A stretch of DNA of 64,000 bases, from positions 1,351,102-1,415,101 of the forward strand of contig NZ_BMJA01000001.1 in the NCBI RefSeq assembly GCF_014642835.1. The letters are read 5' to 3'. Position 1 is the stretch's first letter. Each line of letters begins with the position of its first letter. This DNA comes from Dyella nitratireducens. Its GTDB lineage: Bacteria; Pseudomonadota; Gammaproteobacteria; Xanthomonadales; Rhodanobacteraceae. The notes beneath the pieces are model-generated. The model saw only the letters and a program-made list of their open reading frames with translations. It did not search any database and had not been told where the DNA came from. A program made the translations under genes and the position numbers. Positions 19,980-28,270 of the stretch are shown here, in pieces.

Positions 19980-21356
19980 GTGAATCACTATTCCAAGCTC
20001 CAGATGCTTCGCTGTGGCCGTCGCGCCCAACTTGTGGCAGCCGTGCTGTCCGCCTTTGCGCTACCTGGCGCCGCGATGGCTAGCGCATTCCAGCTTCCCA
20101 CCGACAACGCTGCGGGCTGGGCTCGCGCGAATGCCGGTACCTCGCTGTTCCCTGACGATCCCACGGCAGCATTCAACAACCCTGCCGCCATGGCCTTCTT
20201 CTCGGCACCGGTACTGCAAGCCACCGCCACCGAGATCCGCCCCGATGCGCAATTCAACGGCACCACGCTGGATGTGGACGGCAACCCGACCAGCGGCGGT
20301 AATCCCAATGGCTTCGGCCGGTTCAAACCGTTTCCGGATCTGGCTGCCGTCGTACCAGTGAACGACTGGCTGGCGCTGGGTGGTTCGCTCACCGTGCCCT
20401 ACGGACTTTCCAGCGTTTACAACTCCAGTTGGCAAGGCCGCTACTTCGGGACCCGCACGGATCTGCAATCCATCGCGATCAGCTTCTCGGCATCCTTCAA
20501 GCTCAACGATCAATTCTCCGCCGGCGTCGGTGTGCTCGGCCAACGCACCAAAGCGCAGCTCGACACCACACTCGATCCGAACGGTGCCGCGCAGGCACTC
20601 TTCGGTTTGCCATTGCCGCCGCAACAGGATGACGTGCAACTCAACGTCGATGTGAAACGGAAAGCCTCGTTCGGCTATTTCGGTGGCTTCGTGTTCAAGC
20701 CGACCGATCTGGATACGTTCGGCGCGACCTATCACTCGCGTGTCAAGAACACGCTGAGCGGCACCTACAACCTCTACGGCAGCACAGCCGGCAAACAACT
20801 GCTTGCATTGGCGCCCGTGCTCGATCCGGCCTTGCCCACACTCAACCCGAACGGTGCAAGCGCAAGCGCGGCGTTGGACACACCTGCGTACGGTACGGTC
20901 GATTACTTGCACAAGTTCTCCGATCGCCTGTCAATTGCCGGCACGGTGAAGTGGACGCAATGGTCCACCTTCAAGGATCTGATCTTGACGTCGGAAGGCC
21001 AGACGCTGGTGGCGCTGCCTGAACACTACCGAGACAGTTATTTCTTCGGCGTCGGCGGCGACTACAAGCTCACCGATCAATGGACGTTGCGCAGCGGTAT
21101 CGGTTACGACCAAACGCCCACCGTTACCCTCAGCCGCGATCCGCGCGTGCCGGATGGCAATCGCAAGTTGCTGGGTTTCGGAATCGGCTACAAAGCCACG
21201 GACCACATCGGGATCGACCTGGGTTACCAGCATCTGTTCGTGGGACGTACGCCTGTGCATCTGGCCAACCAGCCGTTGCTGGGTGCGGGTACCATGAATG
21301 GGTATTTCGATGATTCGGGGGATGTGGTGAGTCTTACGGGGACGTATCACTTCTGA
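19980..21356 (+). CDS. FadL-type outer-membrane long-chain fatty acid / hydrophobe transporter
   Basis: GTG 19980 follows AAGGAGA by six bases and gives a 458-residue protein with a signal peptide (LVAAVLSAFALPGAAMASAF). The mature N-terminus SAFQLPTDNAAGWARANAG is the FadL hatch signature, followed by PTAAFNNPAAMAFF (the NPA motif). The rest is alternating beta-strand sequence ending in an aromatic residue (VVSLTGTYHF), as expected for a beta-barrel. It would pass long-chain fatty acids or related hydrophobic compounds across the outer membrane. It is monocistronic, convergent with the TonB receptor gene. Confidence 0.88.
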   Translation: MNHYSKLQMLRCGRRAQLVAAVLSAFALPGAAMASAFQLPTDNAAGWARANAGTSLFPDDPTAAFNNPAAMAFFSAPVLQATATEIRPDAQFNGTTLDVDGNPTSGGNPNGFGRFKPFPDLAAVVPVNDWLALGGSLTVPYGLSSVYNSSWQGRYFGTRTDLQSIAISFSASFKLNDQFSAGVGVLGQRTKAQLDTTLDPNGAAQALFGLPLPPQQDDVQLNVDVKRKASFGYFGGFVFKPTDLDTFGATYHSRVKNTLSGTYNLYGSTAGKQLLALAPVLDPALPTLNPNGASASAALDTPAYGTVDYLHKFSDRLSIAGTVKWTQWSTFKDLILTSEGQTLVALPEHYRDSYFFGVGGDYKLTDQWTLRSGIGYDQTPTVTLSRDPRVPDGNRKLLGFGIGYKATDHIGIDLGYQHLFVGRTPVHLANQPLLGAGTMNGYFDDSGDVVSLTGTYHF

Positions 21357-21370
21357 CCATCGCGAGAGAT

Positions 21371-21404
21371 TGCTCCCTCCCCTACTCCCGTAGGGGAGGG
21401 AGCA
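21371..21404. terminator. Strong hairpin between convergent genes
   Basis: A 15-bp perfect stem (TGCTCCCTCCCCTAC at 21371-21385 and its complement at 21390-21404) has a TCCC loop. It lies between the FadL-type gene stop and the TonB receptor stop, and could end transcription from both sides although T-tracts are lacking. Confidence 0.65.
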
Positions 21405-21415
21405 GTTCACGCAAG

Positions 21416-23821
21416 TCAAAAATCAACAGCACCACTGAACAAAAACGTCCGATGATCATCCAGCGGCACAAACGTTTCATTGAATGTCGGGCTGTATAAA
21501 TTCCGCGCCAGCACATTCCGCACACCCAGCGTCACACTCCAGCGCTGCGCCCGGTAGAACACATTCATATCTACTCTCGCCTGCCCCGATATCTGTATAT
21601 ACGCGCTGTCGTCGGACATCTCGCCAATGCTGCGGCTGCGCGCCAAGACACCGCCTGCCATGCCGAATCCACGCAACCAACCGTGCTGGAACGCATAACT
21701 GGTCCACAGGTTGAAACGCTGCTGCGATTGCCCGGTAGCTGCAGAGCCGTCATTGTTGTGCACCGAGGCACGCGTGTAAGCCGTGCTCAGATTCAAGCCC
21801 GGCGCCAGCTGTCCATTGAACTCGATCTCGATACCCTGGTTCGACTGCCCCGGCCCGCTAACGATGTAGTACGGCGGCTGCAGCGAAATCAAATCATTAC
21901 TGTGATCAAGCATGATGCGATACGCGGCCACCGTCAGGCGTGCACGATGCTGAAACAGATCGAACTTCGCACCCGCTTCAAGTTGCCGCGACAGCGACGG
22001 CGGCAGTGGGGCGTTGTTCTTGCCCAGATCCACATCCGGCTGAAAGCCGTTCGACGTATTCGCATACAGCGACATATCCGGCGTCAGCTTGTAGACCAGC
22101 CCGAAATTGGGCACCCAATGAACCTTGTGCAGATTCCATGGCGTACCGTCTGCATGCGTGGTGTCCAACTGATAGCTGGTACGGCGCACCGCCAGCAAGA
22201 CTTCAAATTGGCTGCCGAAGTTGATCTGGTCCTGCAGGAACACACCGCTTTCCGTGGTCCACGGCGTGCCGGGTATATAACCGTTGAGGTAGTCACTCGA
22301 CGATAACTGAGAGGCTGGCGTCTGCAGCGGTCCACTGGTGAAGATGTTGTAGGCGATGCCAGCACCGCCATTGCTGAAGGCATCAAGGCCACTGCCGATC
22401 TGTATCCGCGAATAGTCGACGCCCAACATCGCCGTATGCTGCATCCAGCCGTGCCCAAACGCCGCCACCAGGTCGTTCTGCAAGGTGTAATACGCGTCGG
22501 ACGCACGATATTGCTGCCCCACCGCACCTACGTCGCCCGAAAAGTCCATGCCGCTTACCTGCCAATTCTGCAGGTCCATCGTCTCGCGCACGTATTGCGC
22601 CCGGCTGCGAAACGTCCAGGTGTCGTTGAAGCGATGCTCCAGCAGGTAGAACAGCCGCCGCGTTTCCACCGAGCTGTGGTCGTTCGGATTGTCCAGCAAG
22701 ATGCCAGGGGGCGAAGCCGATTGCACCGTATCGCCGAGCAGCACCACATGGTCGGGTATGGGCACGTGATTCATCATCCACGACATGCCGGCAATGAACG
22801 TCGTGTCCGGCGTTGACCAGCCCACCGATGGCGCGACGTAGCGATTGCGCTGCCCGCGCATGCCTTGCGGCGTTCGGTCAGCCACGTCGCCATTCAGTAC
22901 CAGGCGATACGTCAGGGACTTGCTGGCATTCAATGGACCGGCCAGATCCAGGCCAAGCTGTTTTTCGCCGTGCTCTCCGATCGACCAGCTGAGGTGGCGC
23001 ACCGGATCGCTCTGCGGTTTTTTCAGGACCACGTCAATCAGGCCGCCGAAATTGTTGTACGCCGACGTATCGCCCAGCACGGCTTGCGGCCCTTTCAGCA
23101 CTTCAACGCGCTCCAGGGCAATCATCGGCGGATAGTCGCCAATGCCGAGAACGTTGTTCGGCATGCCGTCGGTCATGCCGTTGCCGGCGATGAAGCCTCG
23201 CACGTCGAACACCGGCAGCCCGCTGGTGCCATCCACGTACTGGGCGCCCGCCACGTTGCGGATGGCATCGGCGATGGTCAGCACTTGCTCCGACTGCAGC
23301 AGGCTTTGCGTGACCACGCTGACCGATTCCGGCACGTCCAGCGGATCGGCCAGCATGCGCCCGGGCCCGCTGGTGACGTCGGCCATGAATCCTGCATCCC
23401 GCCCCACTAGTCCGATCGCCTGGATCGGCGGCAACAAGACCGTGGTCGATTCGTCGGCGGATGGACGTTTGGACGGCTGAACGGAAGCATCCGCGCGTGG
23501 CTTGACCACGACCGTGCGTGCGTCCACAAAGTCAAACCGCATGTTCGTGCCGTCCAGCAGACGCGCCAGCGCCGCCTCCGGCGTCAAGCTGCCGATGACC
23601 TCATGCGAACGCAAGGCATCCACCGTCTTGCCGGCGGTAAGCACCTGCACGTTGGCCTGCTTGCCGAAGGCGATCAACGCCGTGGCCAGCGACTGCGCCG
23701 GTATCTCGAAACGCATGCCAACCGATTGCTCCGCTGCATGAACTGGTAAGGCACCAGCCATCCATGCAACGACCCCCATTGTCAGGCCGCCGTAAGCTGG
23801 CAGCCAGGCAAACCACCTCAT
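21416..23821 (-). CDS. TonB-dependent siderophore receptor with STN signalling domain
   Basis: The 801-residue protein starts at ATG 23821; an in-frame GTG at 23860 is an alternative. After a signal peptide ending HAAEQ comes an STN domain (MRFEIPAQSLATALIAFGKQ through VVVKPRADA), the type that contacts a FecR-like anti-sigma factor. The plug follows (PESVSVVTQSLLQSEQVLTIADAI, VDGTSGLPVFDVRGF, ERVEVLKGPQAVL, NNFGGLIDVVLKKP) and then a 22-strand-type barrel ending in FLFSGAVDF with C-terminal Phe. It imports a ferric siderophore using TonB energy. fecR- and fecI-like genes lie just upstream, so it is probably the signal receptor of that sigma system. Confidence 0.92.
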   Translation of the reverse strand: MRWFAWLPAYGGLTMGVVAWMAGALPVHAAEQSVGMRFEIPAQSLATALIAFGKQANVQVLTAGKTVDALRSHEVIGSLTPEAALARLLDGTNMRFDFVDARTVVVKPRADASVQPSKRPSADESTTVLLPPIQAIGLVGRDAGFMADVTSGPGRMLADPLDVPESVSVVTQSLLQSEQVLTIADAIRNVAGAQYVDGTSGLPVFDVRGFIAGNGMTDGMPNNVLGIGDYPPMIALERVEVLKGPQAVLGDTSAYNNFGGLIDVVLKKPQSDPVRHLSWSIGEHGEKQLGLDLAGPLNASKSLTYRLVLNGDVADRTPQGMRGQRNRYVAPSVGWSTPDTTFIAGMSWMMNHVPIPDHVVLLGDTVQSASPPGILLDNPNDHSSVETRRLFYLLEHRFNDTWTFRSRAQYVRETMDLQNWQVSGMDFSGDVGAVGQQYRASDAYYTLQNDLVAAFGHGWMQHTAMLGVDYSRIQIGSGLDAFSNGGAGIAYNIFTSGPLQTPASQLSSSDYLNGYIPGTPWTTESGVFLQDQINFGSQFEVLLAVRRTSYQLDTTHADGTPWNLHKVHWVPNFGLVYKLTPDMSLYANTSNGFQPDVDLGKNNAPLPPSLSRQLEAGAKFDLFQHRARLTVAAYRIMLDHSNDLISLQPPYYIVSGPGQSNQGIEIEFNGQLAPGLNLSTAYTRASVHNNDGSAATGQSQQRFNLWTSYAFQHGWLRGFGMAGGVLARSRSIGEMSDDSAYIQISGQARVDMNVFYRAQRWSVTLGVRNVLARNLYSPTFNETFVPLDDHRTFLFSGAVDF

Positions 23822-23956
23822 GACATACGTCAACTCTGCGCCAAAGCACGAGTGTGACACGCAGCTTATCGGTTGGCATCACCCTACGAGCCATAAAGAC
23901 GATGCGACGCGCTGCATATCTGTTGGCTTGCAGCAAACTTGCAGCAAACGGAGATA

Positions 23957-24028
23957 TAGGCTGGGGTGCAAACCCAGCATTGCCATACCGGTCAAGATAA
24001 CGATGCCGGTGCTTGCGCCCCAACCTGC
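23957..24028. repeat. Palindromic repeat family A, degenerate copy A1
   Basis: The left arm GGCTGGGGTGCAAACC and right arm CTTGCGCCCCAACCTGC are imperfect versions of the family A arms. It lies between the TonB receptor and fecR-like genes. It is the most decayed copy in the window. Confidence 0.7.
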
Positions 24029-24035
24029 ATGCCGA

Positions 24036-25031
24036 TCAGCGTTGAACGTGCCTTGCGTCGGACAGCACCACCCCACCGGCTTCCCTGCTCACCTGCAACG
24101 GAAACACCTGCGGCAAGGCTTCTATCCAGCTATCGATGGCATCGGTACGGATGGTGCCGGTGTAAATCAACGCATTCAGGTTCGGGTCCGCGACATGCAG
24201 CGGTTTGCCGGCATAGCGGTTGAGGTTGGCGACCACTACGCCCAGCGGTTCATCGATGAACTCCAGGCGGTTGCTGCGCCATGCCGTCGCCTGCGCCGGC
24301 GTAACGATGTCGACCGTCATGCTCGATGCATCGGGATCGTAGGACACGCGCTGTCCTGCCGTCGCTTCCAATGAGTTGTGCTGACCTGCATTGGCGTGCC
24401 GGTCGGCAATCGCTACGCGCCCCTGGGTCACCGCAACCATCACGCGTTCGCCAGTGCGGCGCACGTCGAACGCGGTGCCGATATCGCGCACCGTCACGTC
24501 GCCCACCATCACCACGAAAGGCCGGCGGCTGTCGTGCACCACCTCGAAATAGGCTTCACCGTTGCGCACCTCGACATCGCGCTCGCCGCTGCCGTACTTC
24601 ACGCTCAGGGTGGAATCCGCGCCCAGCGCCACCTTGGTGCCATCAGGCAAGGTGAAGTCGCGGTTTTGCGCAATGCCACTTTGGTAGACCTGCGCGGTAA
24701 TCCCGGCAGCATGCTGTGTCCAACCGATATAGACCGCACCGCCCAGCATGACGGCTGCGATCGACGCGGCGGCTGCCAGCGGCAGCCAGCGCCGCTGCGC
24801 AGAAACCGGCCGCACGAATTCCTTGGCCAGCGACTGACGCGACACCTGATCGAGCGTACCCAGTTGCTCGGCCAGTGCGCTTACCTGCTCAAACGCCTGC
24901 AGGTGCCGCTCGTCTTCGCTCGTCCACGCCAGCCACTGCTCGGCGACATCATCGCCCGCACCTGGCTCACGCAACCTTGCCCACCATTCCGCGGCGACCT
25001 GCATGGTTTGATCCTGTGGTTGACTTGCCAT
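24036..25031 (-). CDS. FecR-type anti-sigma factor / transmembrane signal transducer
   Basis: The 331-residue protein starts at ATG 25031, overlapping the sigma-factor stop (TGATG). The N-terminal cytoplasmic part (AAEWWARLREPGAGDDVAEQWLAW) is the usual sigma-binding region. One membrane segment follows (LPLAAAASIAAVMLGGAVYIGW). The periplasmic FecR domain has FTLPDGTKVALGADSTLSV, RPFVVMVGDVTVRDIGTAFDVR and a C-terminal part (LGVVVANLNRYAGKPL) that in the family binds the receptor STN domain. It should hold or activate the adjacent sigma factor according to receptor occupancy. Confidence 0.92.
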   Translation of the reverse strand: MASQPQDQTMQVAAEWWARLREPGAGDDVAEQWLAWTSEDERHLQAFEQVSALAEQLGTLDQVSRQSLAKEFVRPVSAQRRWLPLAAAASIAAVMLGGAVYIGWTQHAAGITAQVYQSGIAQNRDFTLPDGTKVALGADSTLSVKYGSGERDVEVRNGEAYFEVVHDSRRPFVVMVGDVTVRDIGTAFDVRRTGERVMVAVTQGRVAIADRHANAGQHNSLEATAGQRVSYDPDASSMTVDIVTPAQATAWRSNRLEFIDEPLGVVVANLNRYAGKPLHVADPNLNALIYTGTIRTDAIDSWIEALPQVFPLQVSREAGGVVLSDARHVQR

Positions 25032-25555
25032 CACGGCACCTCCTTCTCATCCACACGCGCGCGGCAATGAGCCAGCGCGTGCGCGACGTGGTAGCGCACC
25101 ATGCGCTCGCTGAGTTTCATGGTTTGCGCGACGTGGCTGAAATCGCGCCCTTCGATCACATGCATCACAAACGCCTGGGCGGCCTTGGCCGGAAGCTCCT
25201 TCAAGGCGCGGCGAACGCCAGCCACCTGCTCCACCGCCACGGCGTGATGATCCGGGCTGTGCTCGTCCACCTGCTCGTCCTGCGATTGCACCACCGCAAA
25301 CTCACTGCGCACTTTGCGCTTGCGCAGTCGATCGATGGCGAGATTGCCGGCCACCTTGAACAAATAGCTGCGCAGCGAATCGACTTCTTCGCGGTTGTCC
25401 ATGGTCAACATGCGCAAATACGCTTCCTGTGCGACTTCCTGCGCATCCGACAACGAATTGAGGCGGCATTGCAGAAAAGCGATCAGCGCGCGGTTCTGCT
25501 CGCGAAATAGCCTTTCGATGTCGCTGACATGCACGGATAGCGTCACGGCGCTCAT
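25031..25555 (-). CDS. ECF sigma factor, FecI type
   Basis: This 174-residue sigma factor has region 2 at about residues 15-85 (ALIAFLQCRLNSLSDAQEVAQEAYLRM, SYLFKVAGNLAIDRLRKRK) and region 4 at about 110-165 (LKELPAKAAQAFVMHVIEGRDFSHVAQTMKLSERMVRYHVAHALAH). Length and order match FecI-like iron-starvation sigma factors. It should direct transcription of the TonB receptor gene. Its ATG comes three bases after the stop of the VirK-family gene, so the two are probably co-transcribed. No Fur box was recognised. Confidence 0.92.
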   Translation of the reverse strand: MSAVTLSVHVSDIERLFREQNRALIAFLQCRLNSLSDAQEVAQEAYLRMLTMDNREEVDSLRSYLFKVAGNLAIDRLRKRKVRSEFAVVQSQDEQVDEHSPDHHAVAVEQVAGVRRALKELPAKAAQAFVMHVIEGRDFSHVAQTMKLSERMVRYHVAHALAHCRARVDEKEVP

Positions 25556-25558
25556 ACC

Positions 25559-26761
25559 TTACGGACCGTTGCCAGAGCCTGCCACAACCGGAAAGGGGAT
25601 GCGCGACGCTTCATGCGCAGCACGCCTGAACGCAGGCACCGGCGGCGCCAAGGCATTGAGCAGCAATTGCTCGGCCTCCAGCCGCAAGGCTTCGCGGCGG
25701 CGGAAGGCGGCACGATGATTGCTCGGTACCTCCGCCTCTGACTTATGCGGCAACGACGCCGGCAACGCGTACCAGCCACCGCCGATGCGCTGGCCGCGCT
25801 GTTCTTCCCAGAAGGCATCGTAGTCGGAGAACAGCGGGCGGCCGCTGCGACGCAGAGGGTGCGCATCGTTGCTGATCGCCACCATCCGCTCGATGCCATA
25901 GTGGCGGGCAAAGGTGTAGACCAGCGACAGCATCAATTGCTTGGGCCGCATGCCATGCAGGATGCGCGTGAGTTCGCGCACCACATCCTTGGCATGGTCG
26001 CCGCGCGGCCCCTGCAGACAGCCGATCATGAGCGCCGGCAGCTCGTCCGCGATGGAGAAGACGATGCTATATAGCGGCTCTTCATTCACATCGCACAGCT
26101 GCAGGCATAGCTCACCTTCGCAACCCTTGTAGATGGGGGGCCGCAGGCACAAGGTGAGAAGGGAGCCATCCTTGGCCGTCAGGCTTCCTAGACTGGCATG
26201 GCCCATGGCATAGACCAGCTCGTACAAACCGGAGGGCAGGTGTGCTTTGGCAAAACGGTAGTGCTGCTGCAGATAAGTCAGCCGATCGCGCCGATGCCAA
26301 TGCGCATTGACGTAGCGATGCATATGCCGCTCCAGCAGGCGCGGATCGCGCCTCCGATAAGCGTGCAACACCGGGTCAGCGGCAATCAGAGCGAGAAAAC
26401 GCTGATGCTGCGCCGCCATGCCCAGACTGCGCAGGAGGTACTTCAGCGCCGTGACGCCGCGCTTGTACCAAGGGCCGGTCCAGTCCTGGCGGTGGCGTAG
26501 CGATTCCAACAAGTTCGACAGCGCACCCGGCTGCGCTGCCTCGTTGACGGCAGCACGGGATCTGTCAAAGAACGGCGAAGTACGGGCACGACGAGCATCA
26601 GGCGCATAGGCGCCGCGAGGCAGAAAAGCTTCCAGGCCGATATCCAGGACCCCGGCAGGGTGGCGGTTTGGCTTGTTCAAGGCGTTCGTTCCATCGGAAA
26701 AACATGGGCGGTTTTCCTGAAAGACGTTTGGGCCTGGGGATTTTGAAATGGCGCTGGGCAC
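25559..26761 (-). CDS. VirK/YbjX family protein (DUF535)
   Basis: The frame is up to 400 residues. The true start is unclear: the first 35 residues (to the segment NKPNRHPAG) look poorly conserved, and a TTG near residue 27 is possible. The conserved body has LLERHMHRYVNAHWHRRDRLTYL, ELVYAMGHASLGSLTAKDGSLLTLCL, PLYSIVFSIADELPALMIGCLQGP, LMLSLVYTFARHYGIERMVAISNDAHP and DYDAFWEEQRGQ. These are typical of VirK/YbjX proteins, linked in enterics to envelope and peptide-stress functions. No signal peptide is seen. It lies three bases before the ECF sigma gene, an unusual partner. The biochemical role is unknown. Confidence 0.8.
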   Translation of the reverse strand: MPSAISKSPGPNVFQENRPCFSDGTNALNKPNRHPAGVLDIGLEAFLPRGAYAPDARRARTSPFFDRSRAAVNEAAQPGALSNLLESLRHRQDWTGPWYKRGVTALKYLLRSLGMAAQHQRFLALIAADPVLHAYRRRDPRLLERHMHRYVNAHWHRRDRLTYLQQHYRFAKAHLPSGLYELVYAMGHASLGSLTAKDGSLLTLCLRPPIYKGCEGELCLQLCDVNEEPLYSIVFSIADELPALMIGCLQGPRGDHAKDVVRELTRILHGMRPKQLMLSLVYTFARHYGIERMVAISNDAHPLRRSGRPLFSDYDAFWEEQRGQRIGGGWYALPASLPHKSEAEVPSNHRAAFRRREALRLEAEQLLLNALAPPVPAFRRAAHEASRIPFPVVAGSGNGP

Positions 26762-26762
26762 T

Positions 26763-26785
26763 CCCCTCTCCCGGAAGGAGAGGGG
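26763..26785 (-). terminator. Hairpin after the first RND operon
   Basis: The 9-bp stem CCCCTCTCC/GGAGAGGGG (26763-26771, 26777-26785) lies just past the outer-membrane factor stop (26795). There is no T-run on the minus strand, so it is a weak or Rho-assisted terminator. Confidence 0.5.
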
Positions 26786-26794
26786 GCCCGCCGA

Positions 26795-28270
26795 TCAATG
26801 CCGCGTATTTTCCGCCAATGTCTCCGGCTGCGGTGTCCCCATCGCCTGGAACAACGCCGCTGTATCCGCCAGCCGCGACGCCCGCGCCTGGATCTCGGTC
26901 AGCTTCGCGTTCTGCCAATGCTGCTCGCTCAGCACCATCGCGGGATACGACGTACTGCCCAGGCGATAGCGCGCATCGGTATTGGCGAACGTTTGCTCCG
27001 CCGCCCTGGACGCTATCTGCGCCGCCTGCAGCGTGGCGGCATCCTGGTTCAACGCTGTGAGCGTATCCGCCACGTTCTGAAATGCATTCAGCACGGTTTG
27101 CTGATAGTTGGAGATAGCCGCGTTGTAGTCCTCGATAGCCGCCTTGCGCTTGGCGATCAGCTCACCACCGTGAAAGATCGGCTGCGTCAGCGAAAGCCCA
27201 GCGCTCCATACCGAGCCCGCGCTGGTGAACAGGCTCGATGGCTTGAACCCTTCCGTGCCTAGCGTCGCCGACAGCGAGATCTGTGGAAACAGATTCGCCG
27301 TTGCCACACCCACCTGTGCCGAAGCAGCATGCACGGCCGCTTCGGCGGCCAGCACATCCGGCCGTTGCCGCAACAGATCGGATGGCACGCTGACGGGCAG
27401 GCTTTCCGGCAAATGCAGGTCCGACAGTTTGAGATTCGCCGGCGCCTGGTCGGGTGTGCGTCCCAGCAACACCGCCAAGGCGTGACGTGCCTTTTCCGCT
27501 TGCGCGCGCAACGGTGGCAGCGATGTATCGATGCTGGCGGCCTGCTCCCGCAGACTCAGCACATCGTCTTGCGACGCCGCGCCGAGATTGTGCTGGCGCG
27601 CCGTTAGATCGGCCTGATCGTGCGCAAGCTTGGAAAGCCGCTCGCTGGTTTGCACTTGTTCTTCAAGCGAGGCGGCATTGATGGCAGCCATCACGATATT
27701 GGCCGCCAACGTACGCTTGGCGGCATCGAATTCGTAGGACTCCTGGTCCACTTGTGCCGCAGTCTGGGCAATGCCATGCCGCGTCGCACCGAACAGATCG
27801 AAGTTATAGCTGAGCGCAAGCTGCCCAGCGTAAACGTCGTACAGATTGGTAGGTGGGCCGAATGCCGGAAAACCCAGCGCACGCTGCCGGCTGCTTTGCG
27901 CTTGCGCGTCCAGCGACGGCAGCATGTTCGCGCCGATCTGCGCGCGCAGCAGCTGGTGGGCCGCCTCCAGCGTGTGCTTGGTCGCCGTGAGCGAGGGATT
28001 GTTGTGCAACCCTTCCTCCACCCAGGCATCGAGCGTGTCGTTGCCGTACTCGCGCCACCACTGCGGCACGGCACGTTCGCCCAGGCTGTAGTGCTGCGAT
28101 ACGCCGTCCACCTTGGCGGTATCGGCCGGCAGTGGCTCGGCGGTGTAATGCGCCGGTGCAGGCGAAGCAGGCGGCTTGGCAGGTGGTGCAAACGCGCATC
28201 CAGCCAGGACCACCGCGGCAGCAAGCGCTGATAGACGCCATCCAGAAATCATGATGTTTGCGGGCTTCAT
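26795..28270 (-). CDS. RND efflux outer-membrane lipoprotein (TolC/OprM/NodT family)
   Basis: This 491-residue precursor has a lipoprotein signal (LSALAAAVVLAGC, lipobox LAGC at residue 25). Two outer-membrane efflux repeats follow, with long helices (LASLEEQVQTSERLSKLAHDQ; NAAISNYQQTVLNAFQNVADTL) and the family segments PSLTATKHTLEAAHQLLRAQ and LLRQRPDVLAAEAAVHAASA. It forms the trimeric exit duct of the pump. Its ATG overlaps the permease stop (ATGA). It is the third gene of an adaptor-permease-duct operon controlled from the divergent tetR-type gene. Confidence 0.93.
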   Translation of the reverse strand: MKPANIMISGWRLSALAAAVVLAGCAFAPPAKPPASPAPAHYTAEPLPADTAKVDGVSQHYSLGERAVPQWWREYGNDTLDAWVEEGLHNNPSLTATKHTLEAAHQLLRAQIGANMLPSLDAQAQSSRQRALGFPAFGPPTNLYDVYAGQLALSYNFDLFGATRHGIAQTAAQVDQESYEFDAAKRTLAANIVMAAINAASLEEQVQTSERLSKLAHDQADLTARQHNLGAASQDDVLSLREQAASIDTSLPPLRAQAEKARHALAVLLGRTPDQAPANLKLSDLHLPESLPVSVPSDLLRQRPDVLAAEAAVHAASAQVGVATANLFPQISLSATLGTEGFKPSSLFTSAGSVWSAGLSLTQPIFHGGELIAKRKAAIEDYNAAISNYQQTVLNAFQNVADTLTALNQDAATLQAAQIASRAAEQTFANTDARYRLGSTSYPAMVLSEQHWQNAKLTEIQARASRLADTAALFQAMGTPQPETLAENTRH

